This document shows positions 7,957-17,291 of a DNA stretch of 64,000 nucleotides, in pieces (the first letter of the stretch is position 1; every line of letters starts with the position of its first letter). A model generated the notes under the pieces. That model made no database searches. It saw only the letters and a list, made by a program, of their open reading frames with translations, and had not been told where the DNA came from. The translations under genes and the position numbers were made by a program. Source of the DNA: an uncultured Collinsella sp. (GTDB lineage: Bacteria; Actinomycetota; Coriobacteriia; Coriobacteriales; Coriobacteriaceae); assembly GCA_902491395.1 (NCBI GenBank), contig CABUHO010000003.1, positions 62,001 through 126,000 on the forward strand, read 5' to 3'.

Positions 7957-8826
7957 ATGAACGAGCGGGTTTGTATGACGAGTGCGGGCGACGTGGGTGC
8001 CGGCATGGACGCGGGCGGCTATCCGGTCGAGACTACGGGCAACGCGGTGCTGGACATTTTGGAGCACCGTTCGTCTACGCGCGCCTTCGCGCGCGATGAC
8101 AGTGACCGTCCCGTAGCGGTGACCGACGAGCAGCGGGCGGCGATTTTGCATGCGGCGAGTCGCGCGCCATCGGCAGGCGCCATGATGATGTATTCCATCG
8201 TGAGCATTCGCGAGCAGGCTACGCTGGACCGTCTGGCCGACCTGTGCGATCACCAGCCCATGATCGCCAAGGCGCCCTGGGCACTTATATTTGTGGTCGA
8301 TTATGCCAAGTGGATCGATCTGTTTGAGCACGTGGGCTGCTTTGAGCCCGAGTTTGTCGAGCGCACGGGCAAGGCGCCCCGCCGCGCGCCGGGTTTGGGC
8401 GACTTTGCCATCGCGGCCCAGGACGCCGTGATCGCTGCACAAAACGCCGTGGTTGCCGCCGAGGCCCTGGGGCTGGGGAGCTGCTACATCGGTGATATCG
8501 TCGAGAATGCCGAGGAAGTTGCCGAGCTGCTCGATCTGCCGCCCTATACCATGCCGCTGTCGATGCTCATCATCGGCACGCCCCGTAAGGAGCGCCCGGC
8601 AATCGCGCACCCCGTGGTGAACCTGGTGCACGAGGAGCGCTACTGCCGCGCGGATGCCGCGACCATGGACGCGCAGGTGGCCGAGATGGACGCGATGTTT
8701 CGCCCGCATGCCCGCGAGGTGGGGGAGCGCGTGGTGGATATCTACACCCGCAAACACACCAGTCCCTTTATGGCCGAGATGAGCCGCTCCATGGAGTGGT
8801 GGTTCAAAAATTGGCTCGGAAAATGA
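7957..8826 (+). CDS. Nitroreductase family protein
   Basis: This 289-aa protein belongs to the FMN-dependent nitroreductase superfamily. LEHRSSTRAF near residue 30 and ASRAPSAGAMMMYS near residue 68 are the usual FMN-contact segments; AALGLGSCYIG-like sequence (AEALGLGSCYIGDI) near residue 170 and LIIGTPRKERP near 210 complete the fold. Activity would be NAD(P)H-dependent reduction of nitro compounds, quinones or flavins. The first 25 residues are non-conserved. It is flanked by a 200-base gap upstream and a perfect palindrome two bases after its stop, so it is probably monocistronic. Confidence 0.87.
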   Translation: MNERVCMTSAGDVGAGMDAGGYPVETTGNAVLDILEHRSSTRAFARDDSDRPVAVTDEQRAAILHAASRAPSAGAMMMYSIVSIREQATLDRLADLCDHQPMIAKAPWALIFVVDYAKWIDLFEHVGCFEPEFVERTGKAPRRAPGLGDFAIAAQDAVIAAQNAVVAAEALGLGSCYIGDIVENAEEVAELLDLPPYTMPLSMLIIGTPRKERPAIAHPVVNLVHEERYCRADAATMDAQVAEMDAMFRPHAREVGERVVDIYTRKHTSPFMAEMSRSMEWWFKNWLGK

Positions 8827-8827
8827 C

Positions 8828-8862
8828 GAATGTGGCAAAGGGACAGTCCCTTTGCCACATTC
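8828..8862. repeat. Perfect 17-bp palindrome (GGGAC/GTCCC motif, best copy)
   Basis: GAATGTGGCAAAGGGAC is followed after one base by its exact complement. It begins one base after the nitroreductase stop. Decayed relatives follow other stop codons in the window (38967, 43858, 45898, 50454), and a related GTGCCTGTCCCC sequence occurs at 11329. Confidence 0.85.
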
Positions 8863-8942
8863 CATATCGCGCGATGGCATAAAGGCCGTATAAATGTTTA
8901 TCTAGCTGGGAAAACAGTGCATTAAAACATGGGCCGATTGCC

Positions 8943-8948
8943 TATAAT
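8943..8948 (+). promoter_or_regulatory. Probable -10 box of kup
   Basis: A consensus TATAAT lies 36 bases before the kup start. The -35 region is weak and not assigned. Confidence 0.5.
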
Positions 8949-8983
8949 CCCTTCGAACATTAAAGTTGGGAGGAAACCGGCTT

Positions 8984-11011
8984 ATGGAACAAAAGGCCAA
9001 GGAGGCAGCCTCGCACGCTGCGATTCCTGTGAGCATCTCGGCGATGCTCGTCACGCTGGGCGTGGTGTACGGCGACATCGGCACCAGCCCTATGTATGTA
9101 ACCAAGGCGCTCGTTGCCGGCAACGGCGGCATCGGAAGCGTGACGGAGGAGTTCGTGCTCGGCGCGCTCTCTCTTGTCGTGTGGACGGTCACGCTGCTGA
9201 CGACCGTCAAGTACGTGCTGATCTCGCTGCGCGCCGACAACCACGGCGAGGGCGGTATCTTTGCCCTGTACAGCCTGGTCAAGCGTTGCGGCAAGTGGCT
9301 TATCATCCCCGCCATGCTGGGTGGCGCCGCGCTGCTCGCCGACGGCATCCTGACGCCGGCTGTTACCGTTACCACGGCCATCGAGGGCCTGCGCACCATC
9401 CCTGCGGTTCACGCCGTGCTCGGGGATGACCAGGGCCGCGTTGTCGCCATCACGCTCGCCATCATCATTGCGCTCTTCTTGGTGCAGCGCATCGGCACGG
9501 CCAAGATCGGTCACGCCTTTGGCCCTATCATGACGCTGTGGTTCCTGTTCCTGGGCGGCACGGGTCTGTTCTTTGTCTTCCAGCACCCCGCCGTGCTGCT
9601 GTGCCTCAACCCGGTGCGCGGCATCGCCTTTTTGCTGAGCCCCAACAACCACGCGGGCATCATGATCCTGGGCAGCTGCTTCCTCGCCACCACCGGTGCC
9701 GAGGCGCTCTACTCCGACATGGGCCACGTCGGCCGCGGCAACATCTACGCTACTTGGCCGTTCGTTAAGTGCTGCCTGCTGCTTTCCTATATGGGCCAGG
9801 GCGCTTGGCTTATGAACAACGCTGCCAACCCCGAGCTCATGGGCATTGCCGATCTCAACCCGTTCTACCAGATGCTCGCCCCGGGCCTGCGCCCGTTTGC
9901 CGTAGGCCTTTCCACCGTCGCGGCCATCATTGCCTCGCAGGCGCTCATCACCGGCGCATTCTCGCTGGTGTCCGAGGCCAGCCGCCTGGACCTTATGCCG
10001 CACATGCAGGTCTTCTACCCTGCCGAGACCAAGGGCCAGCTCTACATCCCCATGGTCAACAACGTCATGCTTGTCGGCTGCGTCATCGTGGTGCTGCTGT
10101 TCCAGAACTCGGCGCATATGGAAGCCGCCTACGGCCTTGCCATTACGCTGACTATGATGTGCACCACGCTGCTGCTCTTCTTCTACCTGCACGAGGAGCG
10201 CAAGCTCAAGGTTGCTCCGTGGATCTTCGCGGCCTTCTTCCTTTTGCTCGAAGGCTTCTTCTTCGTGAGCTCGCTCACCAAGTTCTTCCACGGCGGCTAC
10301 TTCACCATCCTCATGGCTGCACTCATCATGGGCATTATGGTGTGCTGGTACAACGGCACGGCGGTCGAGCAGCGCCAGTTTACGCTGCTGCCGCTGCGCA
10401 GCTACCTGCCGCAGCTCAAGCGCCTGCGCGACGACGACCGTTACGAGCGCATGAGCGACAACGTCGTGTACCTGACCAAGGACACCCATACCGACTACAT
10501 CGACCGCGATATCGTCTACTCGATCTTGGACAAGCATCCCAAGCGTGCCCACGCCTGGTGGTTTGTGAACGTCGAGACCATGGACGAACCGCACACCTTT
10601 GCCTATTCGGTCGAGACGTTCGGCACCGACTACGTGTTCCGCGTGCATCTGTACCTGGGCTACAAGATCAACCAGCGCGTCAATGCCTACCTGCGTCAGG
10701 TTGTTCAGGACCTGGCTGCCACCGGCGAGCTGCCGCCGCAGACGCATGATTACTCGGTCTACAAGGATCCGGGCAACATCGGTACGTTCAAGTTCGTCCT
10801 GATCCGTAAGCTTCTGGCGCCCGAAAGCGATGTGGAGCCGAGCGAGCGTACGGCCATCACGCTCAAGTACATCATTCGTCGCGCCGCCGGCACGCCTGCA
10901 CGCTGGTACGGCCTGGAGAACTCCAACGTGAGCTTTGAGTACGTGCCGCTGTTCACCAAGTTCAAGGCCGTGAACAAGATGCAGCGTCTGGCTCCCAACG
11001 AGCGCCCGTAG
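8984..11011 (+). CDS. kup: Kup family potassium uptake permease
   Basis: This 675-aa K+ transporter probably works by H+ symport. The family signature GDIGTSPMYV is at about residue 30. About twelve membrane helices fill residues 15-440, and a long hydrophilic C-terminus of about 220 residues follows. The ATG at 8984 is chosen because GGGAGG lies 10 bases before it; an in-frame TTG further up would swallow that site. It leads a run with a small membrane protein and a KdpD/KdpE-like two-component pair, which suggests that this permease is part of a potassium-responsive unit. Confidence 0.95.
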   Translation: MEQKAKEAASHAAIPVSISAMLVTLGVVYGDIGTSPMYVTKALVAGNGGIGSVTEEFVLGALSLVVWTVTLLTTVKYVLISLRADNHGEGGIFALYSLVKRCGKWLIIPAMLGGAALLADGILTPAVTVTTAIEGLRTIPAVHAVLGDDQGRVVAITLAIIIALFLVQRIGTAKIGHAFGPIMTLWFLFLGGTGLFFVFQHPAVLLCLNPVRGIAFLLSPNNHAGIMILGSCFLATTGAEALYSDMGHVGRGNIYATWPFVKCCLLLSYMGQGAWLMNNAANPELMGIADLNPFYQMLAPGLRPFAVGLSTVAAIIASQALITGAFSLVSEASRLDLMPHMQVFYPAETKGQLYIPMVNNVMLVGCVIVVLLFQNSAHMEAAYGLAITLTMMCTTLLLFFYLHEERKLKVAPWIFAAFFLLLEGFFFVSSLTKFFHGGYFTILMAALIMGIMVCWYNGTAVEQRQFTLLPLRSYLPQLKRLRDDDRYERMSDNVVYLTKDTHTDYIDRDIVYSILDKHPKRAHAWWFVNVETMDEPHTFAYSVETFGTDYVFRVHLYLGYKINQRVNAYLRQVVQDLAATGELPPQTHDYSVYKDPGNIGTFKFVLIRKLLAPESDVEPSERTAITLKYIIRRAAGTPARWYGLENSNVSFEYVPLFTKFKAVNKMQRLAPNERP

Positions 11012-11042
11012 GCGCCGACAGGTTGCATGGAGTTGGTTTTCG

Positions 11043-11267
11043 ATGGATAAGATTGAGACCGGGGAGGCAAACATAGATGCAAAGATGCTTGATGGCCGCG
11101 AGGTGGTTGCCGAGCTGGTACGTGAGGCGCGCGTCGACGCCGCCGAAGATCGGTTCTTTACGAATCGTGCCAACATGGACATGACCGATCGCGTGATTTC
11201 GGTTATTGCGCTGGTGTTTGCCGCGGCGTGTGTGTGCGCCCTGCTCGCGCACGTGCTGTTTGTCTAG
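11043..11267 (+). CDS. Small single-helix membrane protein in the potassium locus
   Basis: This 74-aa protein has a hydrophilic, charged N-terminus and one C-terminal membrane helix (about residues 51-73). I do not recognise the family. It starts 31 bases after kup with a weak GGAG site, and a hairpin separates it from the sensor kinase. Its position suggests an accessory or regulatory peptide for Kup or for the sensor kinase, comparable in size to KdpF-like peptides but not similar in sequence. Confidence 0.7.
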   Translation: MDKIETGEANIDAKMLDGREVVAELVREARVDAAEDRFFTNRANMDMTDRVISVIALVFAAACVCALLAHVLFV

Positions 11268-11300
11268 CGACAGCAGGCTGCAAAAGGTTTTACACTAAGA

Positions 11301-11356
11301 ACCACCACGAGGGAAAACCACCACAAAGGTGCCTGTCCCCTTCGTGGTGGTTTTTG
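11301..11356 (+). terminator. Terminator-like hairpin with two competing left arms
   Basis: ACCACCACGA (11301-11310) pairs with TCGTGGTGGT (11342-11351), and a second left arm AACCACCAC (11316-11324) can pair with GTGGTGGTT (11344-11352). A TTTTTG run follows. The segment GTGCCTGTCCCC between them is a known kind of dispersed motif. It lies between the 74-aa gene and the sensor-kinase gene. Confidence 0.6.
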
Positions 11357-11373
11357 TTTTGAGGGAGGGCGCG

Positions 11374-13005
11374 GTGCTTGTGGACGCTCATGTTGATGGC
11401 GATCTTGCCGAGAACTTTTGGTGGCGGCGCATGACCCTAACACGCCGCGGTCCTCTGTATGACACTTGCGTGTCGATGGGGCTTTTGGCGGCGGCGACGG
11501 TCGTGGGCGCGCTACTCGACCGACCCGGTCTTGCCCCCAGCGTCATGATCGTGTACGTGCTCGCCGTGCAGCTGTGTGCGTTTTTCACCTGGAGCCGCCT
11601 GTACTGTCTGTTGAGCTCCGTTGCCGCCGTGGCGCTCTATAACTTTTTGTTTATCGAGCCGCGTTACTCGCTGACGTTTATCGATCGCATCCATCCCGGC
11701 ATGTTTTTCATCATGTTCGTGGTCTCACTCGTGTCGAGTTCAATCGCGCTGGCACTGCGCCGTGCCTTGGCACAGGCCGCTGCTAGCGACCGCCGTACGC
11801 AGATGGTGCTCGAAACCAACCGCATGTTGCAGCGCTGCGCCGACGAGCCGCAGATTGTGCATGCCATGGCCACGCAGCTGGCGCGCCTTTCGGGCTGCCC
11901 GGTCGTGTGGTACAGCGCCGATACCGAGGATGATGACCTGCTGCCGCGCGCGACCTATACGGCGGTGGGCGATGCCGCTCCGGTGCACCATCTGGCGCCC
12001 CAGATGCCGCCGCTGCTCTCGGCTTCGGCCTACGTGGGAACGCCGCTCGACGCCACGTTTGGCGGTTCGGCGTTCTATGGCATCTACCTGACGGTGCGCT
12101 CGGGCGACAGCATCGTGCGCTCGAGTGATCCCGCCTCGGTGGTGGGTGTGTTGGCTGTCGTTGCCGAGCCCAATGTGCTGACGCACGAGGAACGGATGCT
12201 GGCCGACGCCATCGTGAGCGAAGGCGAGCTGGCGATCGACCGCGCCCGTGCCATGAAGGCCCGCGAGGAGGCGGCGGTGCTCGCTAAGAACGAGCAGCTG
12301 CGTGCCAACCTGCTGCGCTCCATCTCGCACGATTTGCGCACGCCGCTCACGAGCATCTCGGGCAATGCTGACGTGCTGCTCGACCAGGGCTCAACCGGCA
12401 CGGCGGTGCTCGACGCCCAGACGCGTCGCAACATGCTGCTGTCCATTCGCTCGGATGCGCTGTGGCTCAACGCCACCGTCGAGAACCTGCTTGCCATCAC
12501 CAAGCTCGAGGGCGGCGGTATGCATCTGTCGACCACGCTCGAACTCATGGACGATATCGTCGAGGAGGCGCTGCGCCACGTGAACCCGGCCGTGCGCGAG
12601 CACGACCTTAAGGTGGTGGCGGGCGACGAGCCGGCGCTCGTCAACGTCGATGCGCGCCTGATGGTGCAGCTTGTGGTGAACCTGGTGAACAACGCCATCA
12701 CGTATACGCCGGCGGGCTCGCATATCGTGATTTCGATTGGTGTCGACGAGGGGCGCGTGACGTGCTCGGTCGCCGATGACGGCCCTGGCATTGCGCCCGA
12801 GGACCGCGACCGCATCTTTGAGTCGTTCTACACCGCCAACCATGGCTTGGCCGACAGCCATCGCAGCGTGGGCCTGGGACTTTCGCTCTGCCGCTCCATT
12901 GCGCTGGCGCATGGCGGTAGCATAGAAGTTGCCGCGGCGGATCCGCACGGCTCGGTCTTTACGATCGAGCTTCCCACCGCCGACGTTTCGTTTGATAAGG
13001 AGTAG
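11374..13005 (+). CDS. KdpD-like sensor histidine kinase (without the KdpD N-terminal domain)
   Basis: This 543-aa membrane sensor kinase opens with the four-helix DUF4118/KdpD membrane domain (about residues 25-125) and continues with a GAF-like middle. The HisKA box SISHDLRTPL holds the expected phospho-acceptor His319; the ATPase has N box NLVNNAITYTP and G boxes DDGPGIAP and GLGLSLC. The cytoplasmic KdpD/USP domain present in E. coli KdpD is absent. The GTG at 11374 follows GAGGGAGG; the longer frame would start inside the preceding hairpin. Its response-regulator gene follows after 4 bases. Sensing of K+ or turgor is inferred from family and from kup upstream. Confidence 0.88.
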   Translation: MLVDAHVDGDLAENFWWRRMTLTRRGPLYDTCVSMGLLAAATVVGALLDRPGLAPSVMIVYVLAVQLCAFFTWSRLYCLLSSVAAVALYNFLFIEPRYSLTFIDRIHPGMFFIMFVVSLVSSSIALALRRALAQAAASDRRTQMVLETNRMLQRCADEPQIVHAMATQLARLSGCPVVWYSADTEDDDLLPRATYTAVGDAAPVHHLAPQMPPLLSASAYVGTPLDATFGGSAFYGIYLTVRSGDSIVRSSDPASVVGVLAVVAEPNVLTHEERMLADAIVSEGELAIDRARAMKAREEAAVLAKNEQLRANLLRSISHDLRTPLTSISGNADVLLDQGSTGTAVLDAQTRRNMLLSIRSDALWLNATVENLLAITKLEGGGMHLSTTLELMDDIVEEALRHVNPAVREHDLKVVAGDEPALVNVDARLMVQLVVNLVNNAITYTPAGSHIVISIGVDEGRVTCSVADDGPGIAPEDRDRIFESFYTANHGLADSHRSVGLGLSLCRSIALAHGGSIEVAAADPHGSVFTIELPTADVSFDKE

Positions 13006-13009
13006 CGCT

Positions 13010-13723
13010 GTGCCGAACTCTGCTGTTAAACCGCTGATCTTGGTCGTTGAGGACGACCCCGCCGTCCGCAACCTGATTGTTGCCGCGCTCGAGGCGCACG
13101 GGCTGCGTCATATGGCCGTGGAGACTGGACACGCCGCCATTGCCGCTGCGTCGTCGCAGGCGCCGAGCATCGTGCTGCTCGACCTGGGCTTGCCCGATAT
13201 GGACGGCGTCAAGGTGGTGGAGTCGGTGCGCGCGTGGTCGGGCATGCCGATTATCGTGGTCTCGGCGCGTAGCGAGGACGCGGACAAGATCCGCGCGCTC
13301 GATGCCGGTGCCGACGATTACCTGACCAAGCCGTTTTCGGTCGAGGAGCTGCTCGCGCGTATCCGCACCACGCTCAGGCGCCTTTCGTATGCACAGATTG
13401 GTGTGGCTGCATCCGAGGGCTCGTTTGACACCGGCGAGCTGCACATCGATTTTGATGCCGGTATCGCGACGATGGAGGGCGAGGAGCTGCACCTGACGCC
13501 GATCGAGTACAAGTTGCTCTGCTTGCTGGCGCACAACGCCGACAAGGTGCTGACGCACCAGTTTATCCTGCACGAGATCTGGGGCACGGCGACCAAGAGC
13601 GACCTCGCGAGTCTGCGCGTCTTTATGGGCACGCTGCGTAAGAAGATCGAGTCCGACCCCGCGCACCCGCGCTACATCCAAACCCACGTAGGCATCGGCT
13701 ACCGCCTGGTCACCCAAGGATAG
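13010..13723 (+). CDS. KdpE-like response regulator
   Basis: This 237-aa OmpR-class regulator has a receiver domain (acidic EDDP near residue 13, phospho-acceptor Asp58 in LLDLGLPDMDG, conserved Lys in LTKPF) and a winged-helix DNA-binding domain (about residues 135-235, ending YIQTHVGIGYRL). The GTG at 13010 is chosen because AAGGAG overlapping the kinase stop precedes it. It should act on kup or other potassium genes; no kdpFABC genes are in the window. Confidence 0.9.
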   Translation: MPNSAVKPLILVVEDDPAVRNLIVAALEAHGLRHMAVETGHAAIAAASSQAPSIVLLDLGLPDMDGVKVVESVRAWSGMPIIVVSARSEDADKIRALDAGADDYLTKPFSVEELLARIRTTLRRLSYAQIGVAASEGSFDTGELHIDFDAGIATMEGEELHLTPIEYKLLCLLAHNADKVLTHQFILHEIWGTATKSDLASLRVFMGTLRKKIESDPAHPRYIQTHVGIGYRLVTQG

Positions 13724-13746
13724 CCCGTTACCCACATCCCCTCATG

Positions 13747-13813
13747 AGTTGCGGTGAAATAGTTCCTGTTTATGCCGTTATCTGGCCTTTTTAGGAACTA
13801 TTCCACCGCAACT
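13747..13813. terminator. Bidirectional hairpin between convergent genes
   Basis: The arms at 13747-13767 and 13793-13813 pair at 20 of 21 positions, with a T-rich stretch (CCTTTTTAGG) in the loop. It separates the response regulator from rlmKL. Confidence 0.65.
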
Positions 13814-13816
13814 TTG

Positions 13817-16387
13817 TTATTTGCCCTTGGGCTTGCTGGCGTAGAACTTCTTCTTTTTGGGCTTGCCGGCGGGGGAGGGTTTGCCGTCGCCGTGCGGCTT
13901 GCCGTCGCCGGCGGGCATCGAACGGGGCGCTGCTGCACGGGGCTTGCGGGCTTCGGGGTTGCGCAGCTCCTCGACGCGCTCGGCAATTTCCTCGGCGCTA
14001 AAGCCGACCTCGGCCATGGCGTCCTCGATGGGCAGGCGGCGCACGATATAGCAGTGGTGCACCTTCTGGTTGCGTGCGAAGTCATCGGGGATGGTCTGCG
14101 CCGTAATGTCCTGTAGCACCACGCCCGCGCGCGCAAGCTTGCGCGTCTCGGGACGGAAGCCACGCAGGTTGCAGCTAAAGATGGCATGGCCACCCTGCGT
14201 GAGCAGGCGCGACACGCCGGCCAGCAGCTCAACGTGATCGCGCTGGACATCCCAGGTGCGGCGGCCCATCTTGGACGAGTTCGAGAACGTGGGCGGGTCG
14301 ACAAAGATCAGGTCCCAGCGGTTGCGCGTCTGGCGCTGGTCGCGAATCCAAGCGAGTACGTCGTCGCGCACAAAATGATGCTGAGGCCCCACAAAGCCGT
14401 TCTGGCGCATGTTGCGCTCGGCCCAGTCCAGATAGGTGTTGGAGAGGTCGACCGTCACGGTCTCCTCGACGCCACCGTCGGCCGCGTAGCAGGTGGCAGT
14501 GCCGGTGTAGGCAAACAGGTTGAGGAAGCGGCGCGCCTGCTTGGCGTGCTCGCGCACCAGGTTGCGGGTGACGCGGTGGTCCAAGAAGATGCCGACGTCC
14601 AGGTAGTCGTCAAAGTTGACGGCAAAGGTGAGGCCGCCCTCTTCGATGAGCGGCAGTCGACGGCGCGCGATGTTGGCGCGTTCGCCCGATCCGCCCTTGC
14701 CGGCGCCCTGCTTGCCGTACTGCGAGCCGCCGCGTGAGCGCATGCGGGCCTTGGCGTGCACGTGCTCGGCCGGGACATCTAGGATACGCGGCGCGATGGC
14801 CAGAATATCGAGCATACGGGCCTGGGCCAGTGCGGGGTCGATGGTCTTGGGCGCGGCGTATTCGGCAATGACGAGCCAGCGGCCCGGCGTCTGCGGGCAA
14901 CCCTCGTACAGATCGATGGCGGCAGAGTAATCGGGCAGGTCGGCATCGTAGACGCGGTAGCAGCTCACGCCCTCGCGCTTTGCCCACTTGCGACGCAGGC
15001 GTGCGTTCTTGCGCAGGCGGTTGGCGAACTGCTCGGACTCGGGGATGAGCACGGGCAGTGGCTTGCCGTCACCCAGGTCGAGCGTGGCGGTAGGTTCGGG
15101 CATGAGGGTGTCGGCGGCTTCGTCGCTGATGACGTTGTCGGCGTTCGCGGTCTCGCCCTCGGCATCTGCGCTGGTCGCAGCTTCAAATGTTGCGGCGGCG
15201 TGGTCGAGCGAGGGCCAAACCTCAATAGTTGCCTCTTCATTATTGGGCATGACGGCGATGGAGCGCGCGGGCTCGGCATGGAGCGCGCGGGCCATAAGGC
15301 CATCGCGGGTGAGCGCGGCGACCGGCGCGGCGGTAAGCTCGGGCGCGCGGCGCAGCTCACCGACCAGCGTCATGGTGTCGTGCATGAGCGAAAGCGGTGT
15401 CTCGGTCGCATCCGCGACCACGGCGGCGCCGGCGACGGCGCCCACATGGTCCAACACGGTGGCTGGCTTGGCAGCGCAAAAATCGACAAAGCGCTTGTAG
15501 CCGGCGCACTTGACCATGCGCTCGGCGGTCTTGCGGGCGGCGGGGTCGATGTCCACGGCCACGATGCGTGCCTGGCGCTCGCGCGCTGCCGCCTCGCGCT
15601 CGCGCGCCTCGGCAAGCAGCTGCTCCCATAGGGCGGCGTCGTGCAGCTGCCAGCCCTCAAAGCCCCAGTGCTCGCGGGCGGCGCCCGGGGCGCGGTCGGT
15701 TAGGATATTCACTGCCTCCAGCAGCAGACCGCCGCCGGCGCACGAGGCGTCGATCAGCGTGGGCAGGGCTTCGTTTTCGTAGTCGTCGGCCGTCAGCTCG
15801 CGCTCACATAGCGCGGTCCAGCCGACCTGCGCCAGCACCAGGGCGGCGTAGTCGGGGCGCAGCACGTGCGCGCCCTCGCCGGCGCGGGTCGCTGCGGGCG
15901 GCAGGCGTTTGAACAGCGGGTCGCCCGAAAGGTCTAGGCTGATGCTCGCGCGGCGCTGACGCAGCGAAAGCAGCAGGTGAACGTCGGGGTCGGCGGCGTC
16001 GACATCGGCGCGACGGCCCGTGGTCTCGGCCAGACGGTCGCACAGCGCGTCCTTGGCGCGCAGGGCCGAGAAGCGCGTGTTGCGCAGCTGCTCGGTCACG
16101 CCGCGGGCGGTAATGGCGATGGTGGCGCCGGGGCGGATGATGGTCTCCCAGGCGATGTCGTAAACGCTGCCGTACAGCTCGTCGGCATCCTGCGCCTCAA
16201 AGCGCCCGAGTACCACGAACACGCGGCTCGCCAGGCGCGACCACAGACAGGCGCGGTAGCCTTGCTCAAGCTCGCCCTCAAATGTAGCGCGGCCTTTCAG
16301 GCGGCGGACATGCGAAAGCCCGAGGCGTTTAAGCTCATCGGCGAGTGCGGACTCAAAGCCCTCGGGGCAGCTTGCGTAAAATTCCAT
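13817..16387 (-). CDS. rlmL: Bifunctional 23S rRNA methyltransferase RlmKL
   Basis: This 856-aa protein has an N-terminal THUMP domain and RlmL half (m2G2445) and a C-terminal RlmK half (m7G2069), both SAM-dependent. NFDDYLDVGIFLDHR, NLFAYTGTATCYAADGG and FVDPPTFSNS mark the RlmK half; ASCAGGGLLLEA marks the RlmL half. A low-complexity linker of roughly 75 residues rich in Ala/Glu/Asp separates the halves, and the C-terminus is a GDGKP/KKKK tail likely to touch RNA. The ATG at 16387 has AGAGAGGT before it; the open frame runs on for 119 more codons through the divergent gene's start, which is discounted. Confidence 0.92.
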   Translation of the reverse strand: MEFYASCPEGFESALADELKRLGLSHVRRLKGRATFEGELEQGYRACLWSRLASRVFVVLGRFEAQDADELYGSVYDIAWETIIRPGATIAITARGVTEQLRNTRFSALRAKDALCDRLAETTGRRADVDAADPDVHLLLSLRQRRASISLDLSGDPLFKRLPPAATRAGEGAHVLRPDYAALVLAQVGWTALCERELTADDYENEALPTLIDASCAGGGLLLEAVNILTDRAPGAAREHWGFEGWQLHDAALWEQLLAEAREREAAARERQARIVAVDIDPAARKTAERMVKCAGYKRFVDFCAAKPATVLDHVGAVAGAAVVADATETPLSLMHDTMTLVGELRRAPELTAAPVAALTRDGLMARALHAEPARSIAVMPNNEEATIEVWPSLDHAAATFEAATSADAEGETANADNVISDEAADTLMPEPTATLDLGDGKPLPVLIPESEQFANRLRKNARLRRKWAKREGVSCYRVYDADLPDYSAAIDLYEGCPQTPGRWLVIAEYAAPKTIDPALAQARMLDILAIAPRILDVPAEHVHAKARMRSRGGSQYGKQGAGKGGSGERANIARRRLPLIEEGGLTFAVNFDDYLDVGIFLDHRVTRNLVREHAKQARRFLNLFAYTGTATCYAADGGVEETVTVDLSNTYLDWAERNMRQNGFVGPQHHFVRDDVLAWIRDQRQTRNRWDLIFVDPPTFSNSSKMGRRTWDVQRDHVELLAGVSRLLTQGGHAIFSCNLRGFRPETRKLARAGVVLQDITAQTIPDDFARNQKVHHCYIVRRLPIEDAMAEVGFSAEEIAERVEELRNPEARKPRAAAPRSMPAGDGKPHGDGKPSPAGKPKKKKFYASKPKGK

Positions 16388-16462
16388 GGGTGACCTCTCT
16401 GGTTGCGTCGCTCCATTATATGATGGATGCTTCGTTTGCTCTCGCCCCCGAAAGGAACCCAT

Positions 16463-17290
16463 ATGATTGATGCGTGCCCCGAATCCGCTGTGCTCTTTTT
16501 TGACGTGGACGGCACGCTGACGTCGTTCGATCCCGACGATATGACCGATAAGGACTTCTCGGCGGTTCGCCCTTCGCAGACGGTCGTCGAGGCGTTTCAT
16601 CGTCTGCGCGACGCAGGGCACAAGGCGTTTATCTGCACGGGTCGCCCCCTGTGGCTCATCGCCGATAGTCTGCGTGCGCTCGACCCCGCGGGCGTCGTTG
16701 CCATGGCGGGCGCCACGCTTGAGGTCGAGGGCCGCGTGGTGCATGAGGACTGCTTTGACGAAGACATTGTTGAGGAGCTCGCGCGCCGCATTGCCGCGGC
16801 GGGCGGCGAGGCTTTTTTCGAGGCCAACGCTGCGACCTTTGCGCTGGAGCCCGCGGGCGCTGAGCAGTCATCTTTGATCGGTGCCTCTGTGGTGCATAGC
16901 GCCGAGGAGATGCGCATCGACGGTCGCCTGCGCGTGGGCAAGGTATGCCTCAACGCGCCCAACCTGGCTCGCGTGGCCAACGACGACGGCTTTATCGATC
17001 GCAACTTTGAGCTGTGCAACACCGGCGGCCAGAACCGCGAGCTGAGCCCCAAGGGCATTGACAAGGGCATGGGCGTGGCGCGAGCGCTGGAATACCTGGG
17101 TCGCACCGGCAACGCGCGCACCTTTGGCTTTGGCGATTCCGGCAACGATCTGGGTATGCTCGCCGCTGTCGAGACGGCCGTGGCCATGGGCAACGCCATG
17201 CCCGAGGTCAAGGCGGTCGCCGACTACGTGACCGACGATGTCGCACACGACGGCACCGTCACCGCCATGCGTCACTTTGGGTTGATTTAA
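16463..17290 (+). CDS. HAD superfamily (Cof-type) phosphatase
   Basis: This 275-aa protein carries HAD motif I FFDVDGTLTS, motif II FICTGRP, a conserved Lys region (LSPKGIDKGMG) and motif III FGFGDSGNDLGML. These place it in the Cof/type IIB haloacid dehalogenase group that dephosphorylates sugar phosphates or small cofactors. The ATG at 16463 follows AAAGGAA. The gene diverges from rlmKL with 75 bases between them, so their promoters overlap. The substrate is not predictable. Confidence 0.88.
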   Translation: MIDACPESAVLFFDVDGTLTSFDPDDMTDKDFSAVRPSQTVVEAFHRLRDAGHKAFICTGRPLWLIADSLRALDPAGVVAMAGATLEVEGRVVHEDCFDEDIVEELARRIAAAGGEAFFEANAATFALEPAGAEQSSLIGASVVHSAEEMRIDGRLRVGKVCLNAPNLARVANDDGFIDRNFELCNTGGQNRELSPKGIDKGMGVARALEYLGRTGNARTFGFGDSGNDLGMLAAVETAVAMGNAMPEVKAVADYVTDDVAHDGTVTAMRHFGLI

Positions 17291-17291
17291 T

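Noticed and set aside
8863..8983. c-di-AMP or K+ riboswitch before kup
   Set aside because: The leader from the probable -10 box to the ATG is only about 30 bases, too short for a known aptamer.
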